Assembly: GCF_000741175.1 (NCBI RefSeq)
Contig: NZ_JGYS01000011.1
Span: forward strand, 79,562-143,561
Direction: 5' to 3'
DNA: 64,000 bases
Source: Bifidobacterium callitrichos DSM 23973
Lineage (GTDB): Bacteria > Actinomycetota > Actinomycetes > Actinomycetales > Bifidobacteriaceae
This document shows, piece after piece, positions 14,717 to 24,355 of this stretch (positions are counted from its first letter, which is position 1; every line of letters begins with the position of its first letter). The notes beneath the pieces were generated by a model. That model had not been told where the DNA came from. It ran no database searches and saw only the letters and a program-made list of their open reading frames with translations. The translations under genes and the position numbers were made by a program.

Positions 14717-16405
14717 TTAGCGCAGGATCGCGAGGGATTGGGGCGGCAGGACCAGCTCGTCCGCCTCGATCGTCGGTTCGCCGACGGCAAGGCTGATGGC
14801 GCGGGCGCGGTCAGTGTCGCCGAGATGCAGGCGCAACGTGTCCCGACCCGGGTTCATCGCCACGATGACCGAGTCGGAGGCGTCTTTCGCCGTGCGGCGA
14901 TAGGCGAAGAGCCTCCCGTCGCCGGACAGCACCTCGAAACCGGCGTCGGAGGCCAGAGCCGGTGTGGCGTGGCGGAACCGCAGTACGGTCTGCATCCAGC
15001 GCCACAGCGAATCCGGGTCGGCCATGCGATCCGCAACCGTCGCCGGCGCGGACGGGCCGCCCTCTACCGGCAGGTACAGATCGGCCGGATCGCCAGCCTC
15101 GGAGAACCCGAGGTTCGTCATCCCCGCATCCCACTGCATCGGCGTGCGACTGCCGGTGCGCACGTAGCCGCCTTCCTTGGTGGGCAGCGGACGGTAGCGC
15201 ATCGCGATCTCGTCGCCGTAGTAGACGAACGGGCATCCGGGCATCGTCAGCAGCATGCCGTAGGCGATCTTGAGCTCATGCTCGGTCAGGCGCTGGCCGA
15301 CGCGCAGCGTGTCATGGTTCGACGTGATGAGGTCGAAGCGGCCGCCCGCGCGCTCGCAGTCGCGCAGCTGCGGCTCGTACTGCTCGAGGAAACCGCGGAT
15401 CGACTCGCCCGAGTCGGCGTTGAAATAGCTGTGGTCGCCCTCGCGCACGAGCGGCGTATCGGTGTTGCGCAGCAGCATGTTGTACCCGTTCGGATTGCCG
15501 TCCCAACGCCAGTCGAGATAGAAGTCCATGTCGAAGCCGGCCTGCATCGACTCGTTGGGCCGACCCCATTCGGAGACGAACGCGGCTTCGGGGAATTCGG
15601 GGCGGATCTTCGAGAACATGTACTGCCAGGTGCGGATCGTCGCCGGCTTGCCCCAGTCGTCGTGCTTGACGAGACTGTCGGCCATGTCGACGCGGAAACC
15701 GTCGGCCCCGCGGGAGAGCCAGAAACGCATCACGTCGACCATCGCGTCGCACGTGGCGAGCGCGTCGGGACCGAGCGCGGGCTTCTGCCAGCCCTGCTTC
15801 GGGTGTGCGAAGCCGTAGTTCAGCGCCGGCTGGCATTTGAAGAAGTTGAGGATGTACGTGCCGTCGCGATCGGTCTCGCCGCCGATGAACGGCAGGCCAT
15901 CGCCGCCGGAGATCCAGCAGTCGGTCCAGATGTAGCGTTCGGAGACGTGCTCGCCGGCCGCTTCGCCGGCTCCTCTCGCAACGCGATCGGCGGGATCGGG
16001 CTGCGCGCTCGCGCGGAACCATGCGTGCTCCTCGCTGGTGTGGCCGGGCACGAGGTCGAGCAGGACGTGCATGCCGCGTTCGTGCGCGGCGTCGAACAAG
16101 GCGATGAGATCGTCGTTCGTGCCGTAGCGCTCCGCGACCTTCCGGTAGTCGCGCACGTCGTAGCCGGCGTCCTTGAACGGGGAGTCGTAGCAGGGGTTGA
16201 TCCACAGCGCGTTGCAGCCGAGATCTCTGATGTAGTCGAGTTTCGCGGTGATGCCGGGGATGTCGCCGATGCCGTCGCCGTTCGAGTCGTTGAATGACTG
16301 CGGGTAGATCTCGTAGAAGCATGCGTCCGCGAGCCACGCTGGGTGGCCGGCTGGGTGGTCGGGGTGATGCTCGTGCTGGTTGGTGATGTCTGCGATGTCG
16401 TTCAT
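14717..16405 (-). CDS. GH13 glycosidase of the alpha-amylase family
   Basis: A 562-residue cytoplasmic enzyme. The start at 16405 has GAGGAGGG upstream; the longer in-frame N terminus is out-of-family. Motifs: DLVPGHTS (117-124), GFRVDMADS with nucleophile D240, FVSEWGRP with acid/base E279, and TSNHDTLR. It starts with a His-rich stretch (HEHHPDHPAGH, 11-21). The lack of a signal peptide and the place beside MalE point to hydrolysis of imported maltooligosaccharides or branched dextrins; whether it is an alpha-glucosidase, dextran glucosidase or maltogenic enzyme cannot be decided here. Its promoter (-35 16496-16501, -10 16472-16477) faces the divergent malE promoter. Confidence 0.85.
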   Translation of the reverse strand: MNDIADITNQHEHHPDHPAGHPAWLADACFYEIYPQSFNDSNGDGIGDIPGITAKLDYIRDLGCNALWINPCYDSPFKDAGYDVRDYRKVAERYGTNDDLIALFDAAHERGMHVLLDLVPGHTSEEHAWFRASAQPDPADRVARGAGEAAGEHVSERYIWTDCWISGGDGLPFIGGETDRDGTYILNFFKCQPALNYGFAHPKQGWQKPALGPDALATCDAMVDVMRFWLSRGADGFRVDMADSLVKHDDWGKPATIRTWQYMFSKIRPEFPEAAFVSEWGRPNESMQAGFDMDFYLDWRWDGNPNGYNMLLRNTDTPLVREGDHSYFNADSGESIRGFLEQYEPQLRDCERAGGRFDLITSNHDTLRVGQRLTEHELKIAYGMLLTMPGCPFVYYGDEIAMRYRPLPTKEGGYVRTGSRTPMQWDAGMTNLGFSEAGDPADLYLPVEGGPSAPATVADRMADPDSLWRWMQTVLRFRHATPALASDAGFEVLSGDGRLFAYRRTAKDASDSVIVAMNPGRDTLRLHLGDTDRARAISLAVGEPTIEADELVLPPQSLAILR

Positions 16406-16471
16406 GGTGCCCTCCTCATTGAACACGCCGGTCGTGTCTCCAGTGTCTCGCGGTTTCCTGAAACGACTGTC

Positions 16472-16501
16472 AGGATACGCAAGTAATGCGAACCTTGTCA
16501 A
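16472..16501 (-). promoter_or_regulatory. Promoter of the GH13 gene
   Basis: On the minus strand TTGACA (16501-16496) and TATCCT (16477-16472) are 18 bp apart. A possible weak operator GCAAAACGTTGAAAA lies upstream near 16518-16532. Confidence 0.55.
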
Positions 16502-16576
16502 TACGGCATGAAACGCCGCAAAACGTTGAAAAATCAACATAAACACACCGACACGCGCGAAAGAAACGCAAGAAGT

Positions 16577-16606
16577 TTGCATACGTATGCAAAATCTCGT
16601 ACACTG
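16577..16606 (+). promoter_or_regulatory. malE promoter with perfect LacI-type operator
   Basis: TTTGCATACGTATGCAAA (16577-16594) is an 18-bp perfect palindrome, the best operator in the window. It covers the -35 TTGCAT (16578-16583); the -10 TACACT (16601-16606) follows at 17 bp. Repressor binding here would block polymerase. The transcribed leader before malE is about 120 nt, with no other feature seen. Confidence 0.75.
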
Positions 16607-16733
16607 GTCCCAACACGAAAACACGGTCCGGCATGGTCGGCAACGAGGCTGCGGTGATCTCGCCCCATCGGCCAAGGTCGGAGCCGACGTGGGGAGTCGC
16701 ATGGTGGGCGGCTCCGAAGGAAAGGAATCAACG

Positions 16734-17987
16734 ATGATTGCACGATGGAAGAAAGCCCTTGCGGCCGTCACGGCGTGCGTGCTGTCGTTCGGCATGCTGG
16801 CCGCATGCGGCACGGCCGGCGCCGGCGCGAACGGCGGCGAGGTCGAGCGCATGACGCTCGTCGTCTGGGCCTCGCAGGAGGACCAGGTCGACTCCGACTC
16901 GTGGCTGCAGACCATGGAGAGCGAGTTCGAGAAGCGTCACCCCGAATACGACATCACATGGAAGAACCAGGTCGTCGCCTCGGCCGACGCGGCCACGATC
17001 GCCAAGCAGGACCCGACCGTCGCCGCGGACGTGTACACGTTCGCCTCCGACCAGCTCGGCACCCTGATCGACGCCGGCGCGGTCGGCCAGGTCAGTGATC
17101 CGACCATGAAGCAGCTCAAGAAGCAGACCGCCGGCAACGAGACGATGCTCAACACCGTCACCGCGCCCGACGGCAACGTGTACGGCGTGCCGCTGGCCGG
17201 CAACACCTGGTTCATGTACTACCGCAAGAGCAAGTTCACCGAGCAGGACCTCACCTCGCTCGACGCGATGCTCGCCAAGGGCAAGGTCTCCTTCCCGCTG
17301 ACCAACTCGTGGTACCTGCCCGCCTTCTACATCGGCGCCGGCGGCACCCTGTTCGGCGAGGACGGCACCGACGCCGAGTCCGGCGTCCAGTTCGGCGGCG
17401 AGATCGGCGCGGCGGTCACCAATTACCTGGTCGACCTGCGCAACAACAAGAACTTCGTCAACGACAAGAACGGCTCCGGTCTGGCCGGCCTCAAGTCCGG
17501 CAAGGTCGACGTGGTCTTCACCGGCAACTGGGACGCCGCCACCGTGCGCGAGAACCTCGGCGACGACTGGGGAGTCGCCAAGCTGCCGAGCTTCAACCTC
17601 AACGGCAAGCAGGTGCAGATGCGCGCGTTCGCCGGCTCCACCGTCTACGCGTGGAACCCGTACACCAAGCACCCCAAGGCCGCCGACCAGTTCTCCGCGT
17701 TCCTGTCGAGCACCTACTCGCAGAAACGCCACTACGAGATGCGATCGGTCATCCCCTCCGACGTCGAACTCGCCTCCGAGTCGGACATCAAGAAGGACGC
17801 CGTCGCCCAGGCCCAGATGGACACCATCGCCGACACGTCCGTCGTGCAGCCGTCCATCGACCCGATGAGCAACTTCTGGGGTCCGTGCGAGAACTTCGGC
17901 AACTCCATCTACAACAAGGAAGTCACCCACGACAACGCGGCCAAGCTGACCGAACAGTGGATGAAGTCCTACGAGAACACGCTCTGA
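16734..17987 (+). CDS. malE: Maltose/maltodextrin-binding lipoprotein
   Basis: A 417-residue extracellular binding protein. The start at 16734 follows GAAGGAAAGG; it opens with a lipoprotein signal peptide (MIARWKKALAAV, hydrophobic core, lipobox LAAC with lipidated Cys25). The mature protein has the family-1 pattern: LVVWASQEDQ near the start, WKNQVV, VYTFASDQLGTLIDAG and YGVPLAGNTWFMYYRKS. It delivers maltooligosaccharides to MalF-MalG, encoded 69 nt downstream on the same strand. Its promoter carries the strongest operator of the locus. The maltodextrin assignment rests on homology by eye plus the flanking MalQ, pullulanase and GH13 genes. Confidence 0.88.
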   Translation: MIARWKKALAAVTACVLSFGMLAACGTAGAGANGGEVERMTLVVWASQEDQVDSDSWLQTMESEFEKRHPEYDITWKNQVVASADAATIAKQDPTVAADVYTFASDQLGTLIDAGAVGQVSDPTMKQLKKQTAGNETMLNTVTAPDGNVYGVPLAGNTWFMYYRKSKFTEQDLTSLDAMLAKGKVSFPLTNSWYLPAFYIGAGGTLFGEDGTDAESGVQFGGEIGAAVTNYLVDLRNNKNFVNDKNGSGLAGLKSGKVDVVFTGNWDAATVRENLGDDWGVAKLPSFNLNGKQVQMRAFAGSTVYAWNPYTKHPKAADQFSAFLSSTYSQKRHYEMRSVIPSDVELASESDIKKDAVAQAQMDTIADTSVVQPSIDPMSNFWGPCENFGNSIYNKEVTHDNAAKLTEQWMKSYENTL

Positions 17988-18056
17988 CGCCGCGGACGGC
18001 CCAGCCCGCAGCAACCCTAAGTCAAGGTAGACCAGGATAAGACAAGGACAACAATC

Positions 18057-19457
18057 ATGGAAGCAACCGTTTCCCCAACCAAGAGCGGCAAGCGCGCCCG
18101 CCGCAGGCCGGCGGACTACATCCCGCCGTCCCGCTACACCATCCGCGGCGCGGCCGGGCAGGGCGACGCCCTGACCCGACTCTCGTTCCTCGTGCTCGGC
18201 GCCGGCAACATCGCCCGCAGGCAGATCGCCAAGGGCGTCCTGTTCCTCGCCGTCGAGATCGCGTACATCGCGTACATGGCCGTCTCCGGCGTGCCGGCGC
18301 TCGCGAACCTCGTCACGCTCGGCTCGCGCACGCAGACCAAGCAGAAGATCGACGGCTATTGGTACTACGATCCGGGCGACAACTCGGTGCTGCTCATGGT
18401 CTACGGCATCGCCGCCGTGTTCATCACCGTGCTGTTCGTCGTGTTCTGGTCGTACGCCGTGCGCAGCGCGTACAAGGCGCAGCTGCTGGCCGCCGAGACC
18501 GGTTCGGCCCCGACGTTCGGCGACGATCTGCGCAACATCACCGACCGTAACGGTCAGGTGGCGTTCATGGCGCTGCCGGTGGCGGGCATCCTCGTGTTCA
18601 CCGTGCTGCCGACGCTCATCATGATGTGCATCGCGTTCACGAACTACGACTCCGACCACGTCCTGCTGTTCGACTGGGTCGGCTTCAAGAACTTCGGCCA
18701 GCTGTTCAGCGCGACCGGCGAGGTCAACGCCACGCAGTTCACCTCCGTGCTCATCTGGACGCTGGTGTGGGCGTTCTTCGCGACGTTCCTCAACTTCTTC
18801 CTCGGCCTGTTCCTCGCGATGGTCATCAACCGCAAGACCACCCGGTTCAAGGGATTCTGGCGCGCGGTGTTCTCCCTGTCGATCGCCGTGCCGCAGTTCG
18901 TCTCCCTGCTGGTCATCAACCAGATGCTCCAGCCCGAGGGTGCGATCAACCGTCTGCTCATCGAATGGGGATGGATCGATCAGGCGCTGCCGTTCTTCAC
19001 CGACACCACATGGGCGCGCGTGACCGTCATCGTCGTGAACCTGTGGATCGGCATCCCGTTCACGATCATGCAGATCACCGGCATCCTGCAGAACATCCCG
19101 GCCGAGCAGTACGAGGCCGCGAGGCTCGACGGCGCGAACTGGTGGCAGGCGTTCACGCAGATCACCATGCCGTACCTCGTGTTCGTGCTCACCCCGTACC
19201 TGATCACCACGTTCACCGGCAACGTGAACAACTTCAACGTGATCTACCTGCTCTCCGGCGGCAACCCCACGCCCGTGGGCGACACGGCCGGCAAAACCGA
19301 CCTGCTGATCACGTGGCTGTACAAGCTCACCGTCGATCGCGGCGACTACAACCTCGGTGCCGTCATCGGCATCTTCACATTCATCACGCTTGCGGTGGTC
19401 TCGCTGATCACCTACCGTTCCAGCGCTTCCTACAAGGATGAGGGAGGATTCCGATGA
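18057..19457 (+). CDS. malF: Maltose/maltodextrin ABC permease MalF
   Basis: A 466-residue membrane protein. Compared with the MsmF-type permease at 2002 it has a long N-terminal addition: a basic start (GKRARRRPADYIPPSRY) and extra hydrophobic segments (about 58-85 and 115-140) before the six-helix core, as in true MalF. The EAA docking loop reads EAARLDGANWWQAFTQITMP. It overlaps malG by 4 bases (ATGA), so the two are coupled. A short AAGGACAA lies before the ATG. Together with MalE, MalG and a remote ATPase it imports maltooligosaccharides. Confidence 0.9.
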   Translation: MEATVSPTKSGKRARRRPADYIPPSRYTIRGAAGQGDALTRLSFLVLGAGNIARRQIAKGVLFLAVEIAYIAYMAVSGVPALANLVTLGSRTQTKQKIDGYWYYDPGDNSVLLMVYGIAAVFITVLFVVFWSYAVRSAYKAQLLAAETGSAPTFGDDLRNITDRNGQVAFMALPVAGILVFTVLPTLIMMCIAFTNYDSDHVLLFDWVGFKNFGQLFSATGEVNATQFTSVLIWTLVWAFFATFLNFFLGLFLAMVINRKTTRFKGFWRAVFSLSIAVPQFVSLLVINQMLQPEGAINRLLIEWGWIDQALPFFTDTTWARVTVIVVNLWIGIPFTIMQITGILQNIPAEQYEAARLDGANWWQAFTQITMPYLVFVLTPYLITTFTGNVNNFNVIYLLSGGNPTPVGDTAGKTDLLITWLYKLTVDRGDYNLGAVIGIFTFITLAVVSLITYRSSASYKDEGGFR

Positions 19458-20389
19458 GCAGCAACATGAGCGGCAACCGTTTCGATATGACTTCCGTGAC
19501 GACCGCGACCGCCAAGCCGGCCGGCAACCCGTTCTGGCACGACCAGCGTAAGCGCCGCATCGTCGGCGACGTGCTGAGCCATCTGCTGCTCGCCGTGCTC
19601 GCCGTGATCTGGGTCATCCCGATCGTGTGGGTGTTCCTCGAGAGCTTCAACAAGAACCCGGGGCCGTACAACGAGACGTTCTTCCCGACCGAGTACACGC
19701 TCGACAACTACGTCAAGCTGTTCACCGACAACCACGTGCTCAACTTCCCGCGCATGTTCATGCACACGTTCGTGATCTCCGTGTTCACCTGCGCGATCAG
19801 CGTGTTCTTCGTGCTGTGCGTCGCGTTCTGCATGAGCCGCATGCGCTTCCGCTTCCGCAAGTCGTTCATGAACATCGTGCTGGTGCTGGGCATGTTCCCG
19901 GGCATCATGTCCGTCGTCGTGATCTACTTCATCCTGAAGTCCCTGGGACTGACGCAGGGCGTGGGCGTGACGATCGCGCTGATCCTCGTCTACTCGGCCG
20001 GCGCCGGCGCGGGCTTCTACGTGATGAAGGGCTACATGGACACGATCCCGATGTCCCTCGACGAGGCCGCGTACCTCGACGGATGCACCCGCTGGCAGGT
20101 GTTCACCAAGATCATCATCCCCGTGTGCAAGCCGATGCTCGTCTACCAGGCGCTGACCTCGTTCCTCGGCCCGTGGCTCGACTTCGTCATGGCCAAGGCG
20201 ATCGCCCGCACGCAGGACAACTACACGGTGGCTCTCGGCCTGTACCAGATGCTCTCCCGCGAGTACCTCAACGACTGGTTCGCCCGCTTCGCCGCGGCCG
20301 CAGTGGTCATCTCCGTCCCGATCGCCATCCTCTTCATCATCATGCAGCGCTTCTACCAGGAGTCGATGACTGGAGCGGTGAAGGGATGA
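19454..20389 (+). CDS. malG: Maltose/maltodextrin ABC permease MalG
   Basis: A 311-residue permease, the partner of MalF. After an N-terminal cytoplasmic stretch of about 45 residues come six hydrophobic segments; the EAA loop reads EAAYLDGCTRWQVFTKIIIP and the C terminus MTGAVKG is the standard MalG ending. The start overlaps malF by 4 bases and the stop overlaps the pullulanase start by 4 bases, so import and debranching are expressed as one coupled unit. Confidence 0.92.
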   Translation: MSSNMSGNRFDMTSVTTATAKPAGNPFWHDQRKRRIVGDVLSHLLLAVLAVIWVIPIVWVFLESFNKNPGPYNETFFPTEYTLDNYVKLFTDNHVLNFPRMFMHTFVISVFTCAISVFFVLCVAFCMSRMRFRFRKSFMNIVLVLGMFPGIMSVVVIYFILKSLGLTQGVGVTIALILVYSAGAGAGFYVMKGYMDTIPMSLDEAAYLDGCTRWQVFTKIIIPVCKPMLVYQALTSFLGPWLDFVMAKAIARTQDNYTVALGLYQMLSREYLNDWFARFAAAAVVISVPIAILFIIMQRFYQESMTGAVKG

Positions 20390-22443
20390 CACCCGTGTCA
20401 CTGCCGCTGGCCGTGGTCGATGCGACGCCCGCCGAGCCGGCGATGCCCTGCCCTGATTACCCCGTGTACACGGGTGACGACCTCGGTGCGATTCCCGGCG
20501 CGCACGGCACCACCTTCCGCGTGTGGGCGCCGAGCGCCTCCGGCGTCACCCTGCGACTGTTCACCGCCGGATCGGACGGGGAGTCGGTCGAGTCCGCCGA
20601 ACCGTTCGAGACCCACGAACTGACCACCGGCGCGGACGGCACGTGGCTCGTGCGCTGCGACGGCGTCGGCCACGGCGTCTACTACGACTACCTCGTGCAC
20701 TTCCCGAACGGCGAGACGCATCGCACCGCCGATCCGTGGGCGCGCGCCGCCGGCGTGAACGGGCGGCGCAGCATGGTCGTCGACCTCGCACGAACCGACC
20801 CGGACGGCTGGGCCGACGATCGTCGCCCGCACGTCGCCGCCAAGGATCTCGTCATCTGGGAGACGCACATCGGCGACTTCAGCGCCGACCCGGCGAGCGG
20901 CATCCCCGCCGAGCATCGCGGCACGTACCTCGCGTTCACGCACGAGGACACGAGCGTCGACGGCGAGGGCGACTTCCCGACGTGCGTCGCGTACCTGAAG
21001 CACCTCGGCGTCACCGCAGTGCAGCTCATGCCGTTCTACGACTACGGTTCGATCGACGAGTCGATTCCCCGCGACGACCCGAACCGCGGCTTCAACTGGG
21101 GCTACGATCCGCTCAACTACAACGTTCCCGAAGGCTCGTACTCGACCGACCCGTTCCACGGCGACGTGCGCATCAGGGAATGCAAGCGCATGATCCAGGC
21201 ACTGCACGCGGCCGGCATCAAGGTGATCATGGACGTGGTCTACAACCACCTGTACTCGCCGGACAACTGGTTCGAGCGCATGATCCCCGGCTACGCGCTG
21301 CGCCGCCTGGCCGACGGCACCTTCGCCGACGGCTCCGGCTGCTCGAACGACGTGGCCAGCGAGCACCCGATGATGCGCAGGTACATCGTCGACTCGGTCG
21401 TCCACTGGGCGCGCGAATACCACGTCGACGGCTTCCGCTTCGACCTGATGGGCCTGATCGACGTGGACACGATGAACGCGGTCCGCACCGCGCTCGACGC
21501 CCTGCCCGACGGCGCGTCGATCCTCATGCACGGCGAGCCGTGGTCCGCCCGCGAGACCGCGCTCGACCCGAACCCAGATCACCCGGTCATCCTCGCCGAC
21601 AAGCGCGGCCTGCCGTACCTCGACCCGCGCATCGGCGCGTTCTGCGATTCGACGCGCGACGCGGTCCGCGGCCACATCTTCTACCAGAAGGAACCCGGAT
21701 ACCTGACCGGCGCCGCCGACGATTTCGCCGACGACATCCGCCGCGCGGTCGACGCGTGGCGCGGCACGTCGCGCGAGAGCGCGAGCGTGGGGCAGGTGAT
21801 CCAGTACGTCTCCGCGCACGACGACCTGACCCTGTGGGACAAGCTGTGCGCGGCGATGCGCCGCATGCCGGGGGAGCGCGACTACGCGGCCGGTGGCTCT
21901 GCCGTCGGTGAGGCCGGCGCATGCGACGACCTGATGCGCGCCAACCGCCTGGCCGCCGGCATCGTCTTCTCCTCGGCCGGCGTGCCGTTCCTGCTCGGCG
22001 GCGAGGAGTTCGCACGCACCAAGCACGGCGTCTCCGACTCGTACAAGAGCCCGGTCGAGCTTAATCGGCTCGACTGGCGTCGCGCGCGGCGACTATCCGG
22101 ACTGGTCGACCACTATCGCACGCTCATCGCCCTGCGACACGGCAACCCCGCGTACTTCGGCGGCGCGCGCATGGTCGTCGAACGTGACGACGCGGCCGTC
22201 GTCTTCCGCGTCGGCGACGACTGCATCGCCATCAACCCGACCGGCAGCGCCCTGACCCAGCCGACCGTCGATCTGGAGACCCTCGGGCCGTACGATGAGG
22301 TCACGAGGATCGCGCCCGACGAATGGGCGTGCATCTACGCCTCGATCGGCGCCGACGGCGATGCGGGCTCCCGCCCCGCGCTCGCCGGCAGGGCCATGCC
22401 CCTGCCGCCCTACAGCTTCGCCGTCTGGCGCCGCCGCAAGTGA
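20386..22443 (+). CDS. Type I pullulanase (GH13_14), cytoplasmic
   Basis: A 685-residue debranching enzyme cutting alpha-1,6 links in imported branched dextrins. The start at 20386 overlaps malG (ATGA); the upstream in-frame extension is only malG read in another frame. An N-terminal CBM48-like module (TTFRVWAPSASGVTLRLF, 42-59) is followed by the type I pullulanase signature FNWGYDPLNYNVPEGSYST (236-254), MDVVYNH (282-288), GFRFDLMG with nucleophile D353, HGEPW with acid/base E384 and SAHDDLTLWD. There is no signal peptide or cell-wall anchor, so it works inside the cell with MalQ and the GH13 glucosidases. Confidence 0.9.
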   Translation: MTPVSLPLAVVDATPAEPAMPCPDYPVYTGDDLGAIPGAHGTTFRVWAPSASGVTLRLFTAGSDGESVESAEPFETHELTTGADGTWLVRCDGVGHGVYYDYLVHFPNGETHRTADPWARAAGVNGRRSMVVDLARTDPDGWADDRRPHVAAKDLVIWETHIGDFSADPASGIPAEHRGTYLAFTHEDTSVDGEGDFPTCVAYLKHLGVTAVQLMPFYDYGSIDESIPRDDPNRGFNWGYDPLNYNVPEGSYSTDPFHGDVRIRECKRMIQALHAAGIKVIMDVVYNHLYSPDNWFERMIPGYALRRLADGTFADGSGCSNDVASEHPMMRRYIVDSVVHWAREYHVDGFRFDLMGLIDVDTMNAVRTALDALPDGASILMHGEPWSARETALDPNPDHPVILADKRGLPYLDPRIGAFCDSTRDAVRGHIFYQKEPGYLTGAADDFADDIRRAVDAWRGTSRESASVGQVIQYVSAHDDLTLWDKLCAAMRRMPGERDYAAGGSAVGEAGACDDLMRANRLAAGIVFSSAGVPFLLGGEEFARTKHGVSDSYKSPVELNRLDWRRARRLSGLVDHYRTLIALRHGNPAYFGGARMVVERDDAAVVFRVGDDCIAINPTGSALTQPTVDLETLGPYDEVTRIAPDEWACIYASIGADGDAGSRPALAGRAMPLPPYSFAVWRRRK

Positions 22444-22460
22444 TGTAAGGAGAGATGACG

Positions 22461-23243
22461 ATGAATCAGCCGAACCGGTCGCGTGCGTCGCGCGGACTGA
22501 CCTCGTTCCGACTCAAGGTGATCGGTGCGGTGTTCATGGCGTTGTCGATCGCCTCGACCACGCTCATGCCCGCGATCCTCGGCGTCTCGCTCGACGCCGG
22601 CGCGGGCATGGCGTCGATCTCCTCCGCCGACATGGTCTCCCTGACTGAAATCGTCCTGTGCGAGATCATCTCCTGGTGCGCTGTCCCGATCTACGCATGG
22701 CTGCTCGTCGACGGTTATCGTCACACGCGCGGCGTGTGGGCGTACGTCGGTCGCCTCGCCGCGCTCGCCGTTGTATGCGAGGTGCCGTACGACCTCGCGA
22801 CCTCCGGCAAGGCTTTCGATATGTCGTCGCAGAACCCGGTGTGGGGATTGGTCATCGCCCTGATCGTGCTCGCCCTGCTCGACTGGACGGTGGCGCGGTT
22901 CGGCCGTGCGGCCGCACGCGTTCTCATCTCCCTAGCGATCGTGCTGGCCGGTATCATGTGGAATCTGCTGATGAACGTCGGTCTGCGCCAGCACGTCATG
23001 TACGCGGGCGCGCTGACGCTCGGCTTCGCGCTGATCTTCCGATATCTCGCCGCCCGCGAGAACACGATGATGATCACCGCCGGATTGCTCGGCGCGATGA
23101 TGCTCATCGTGCCGGCCGTCGGCGTCATGTTCCTGCACTGGCGCAACGGCGAGGCCGGCTATGCGCGGCCGTGGACCAAGTGGGTGTTCTACGCCCTGTA
23201 TCCGGTCATGCTGCTGGCCGGATGCGTGTTCACTGTGCTGTAG
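22461..23243 (+). CDS. Divergent TraX-like membrane protein in the mal operon
   Basis: A 260-residue protein with about eight hydrophobic segments, 17 nt after the pullulanase gene and probably in its operon. AAGGAG at 22447 fits ATG 22461 better than 22455. The stretch ISWCAVPIYAWLLVDGYRHTRGVW followed by GRLAALAVVCEVPYD corresponds to the core of TraX-like proteins. Compared with the one at 6445, the N-terminal Asp-His is absent (VFMALSIAST instead), so the catalytic status is doubtful. Why a TraX-like protein sits in a maltodextrin operon is not known; modification of a surface product or sugar is a guess. It converges with the LacI gene, 6 nt apart. Confidence 0.7.
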   Translation: MNQPNRSRASRGLTSFRLKVIGAVFMALSIASTTLMPAILGVSLDAGAGMASISSADMVSLTEIVLCEIISWCAVPIYAWLLVDGYRHTRGVWAYVGRLAALAVVCEVPYDLATSGKAFDMSSQNPVWGLVIALIVLALLDWTVARFGRAAARVLISLAIVLAGIMWNLLMNVGLRQHVMYAGALTLGFALIFRYLAARENTMMITAGLLGAMMLIVPAVGVMFLHWRNGEAGYARPWTKWVFYALYPVMLLAGCVFTVL

Positions 23244-23249
23244 CCGCGC

Positions 23250-24275
23250 CTAGGCGGCGGTGTAGGGGGCGTCGGTGTCGCGTAGCACAAGCTGGGCTTC
23301 GACGGTTTCGTGGGCCTCGCCTAGCTCCTCGCCGTTGATCAGCTTCAACGCCTTGCGCGCAGCGGACCGGCCCATCGCGCGCGGATCCTGGCGCATCGTG
23401 GTCAGGCCCATCTCGCGCGCGTAGATGCTGTCGTCGAAGCCGATGATCGAGTAGTCGCGCGGCGTGCGGCGACCGTATCGCTCGAGTTTGATGATCATCG
23501 GGATCGCCATCATGTCCATCTGACAGCAGATCGCATCGGGGAACTCGCCGAGTGCGAGCAGCGCGGAAAGCGCCGAATCGACGAACTCCGGACCGCGCGG
23601 CACGCTGAGCACGCGCCAGTCGAGATCCCTGCGACGGGCGGTCGCCTCCTCGCACGCGCGGATGAAGCCGCGCCCGCGGGCGTCGATCGAGGCGTCCATA
23701 TCCGTCGCCTCGGAACAGGGGTACACGATGTGGCGATGCCCCAGTCCGATCAGATGCTGCGTGGCCCTGTACATGCCCTCCTCGTCGTCGATGCTGATCG
23801 AGGCGTCGAATCCGGTGGTCGAGGGGATGTTGATGCCGATGATCGGCACGTGGATGCGCTTGAGCTGCTCCACCTCGGGCGGGTCGATCGCGAACGATGC
23901 GACGAACACCGCGTCCACGTTGCGCCTGATCGGCAGGTCCGTGAAGAACTCACGCCGATTCTCCGCCGTATCGATGTGCTGGAACAGGGAGATGTCGTAG
24001 CCCGCGGGGTGCATCACCGACTCCAGACCGGCGAACACTTCCGTGTTGAACCAGCAGGTGATCTCCTCGTTCATCAGCAGCGCCACGCGGTTCGTGCGTC
24101 CGGATTTGAGCGCCGTGGCCGATCGGGAGATGTTGAAATCGAGGCGATCGGCGATGTCGAGCACCCTGCGCCGCGTCTTGTCGGAGACGAGATCGGGGCG
24201 TGTGAACGCGCGGGAGACCGTCGAGATGGAGACGCCCGCCGCCTTGGCGACGTCATGGATATCGGCTTTGGTCAT
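23250..24275 (-). CDS. LacI-family regulator of the maltodextrin locus
   Basis: A 341-residue repressor, probably MalR-like. The HTH (DVAKAAGVSISTVSRAF, residues 8-24) is followed by the hinge (TALKSGRTNRVALLMNEE) and a sugar-binding domain with VPIIGIN and SIIGFDDS. The HTH recognition region differs from that of the LacI at 526-1542 by a single conservative change (Ser to Ala), and the effector domains are clearly paralogous. GAGGAGAG precedes the ATG. A likely autoregulatory site TGCGAACGTTGGCA (24327-24340) lies 52 nt upstream. Confidence 0.9.
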   Translation of the reverse strand: MTKADIHDVAKAAGVSISTVSRAFTRPDLVSDKTRRRVLDIADRLDFNISRSATALKSGRTNRVALLMNEEITCWFNTEVFAGLESVMHPAGYDISLFQHIDTAENRREFFTDLPIRRNVDAVFVASFAIDPPEVEQLKRIHVPIIGINIPSTTGFDASISIDDEEGMYRATQHLIGLGHRHIVYPCSEATDMDASIDARGRGFIRACEEATARRRDLDWRVLSVPRGPEFVDSALSALLALGEFPDAICCQMDMMAIPMIIKLERYGRRTPRDYSIIGFDDSIYAREMGLTTMRQDPRAMGRSAARKALKLINGEELGEAHETVEAQLVLRDTDAPYTAA

Positions 24276-24326
24276 CGGGCTCTCCTCCCATCATCGCCGG
24301 AGTCAAAGAACGGTACACCATCATAC

Positions 24327-24340
24327 TGCGAACGTTGGCA
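24327..24340. promoter_or_regulatory. Operator-like site before the second LacI gene
   Basis: TGCGAACGTTGGCA is an imperfect copy of the maltose-locus operator with GAACGTTG at its centre. Autoregulation is inferred. Confidence 0.45.
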
Positions 24341-24355
24341 ACGGTGGATCGCGTT

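Noticed and set aside
18057..22443. A missing MalK as a local deletion
   Set aside because: Absence of an ATPase gene is normal for CUT1 importers of Gram-positive bacteria, which share one MsmK-type ATPase.
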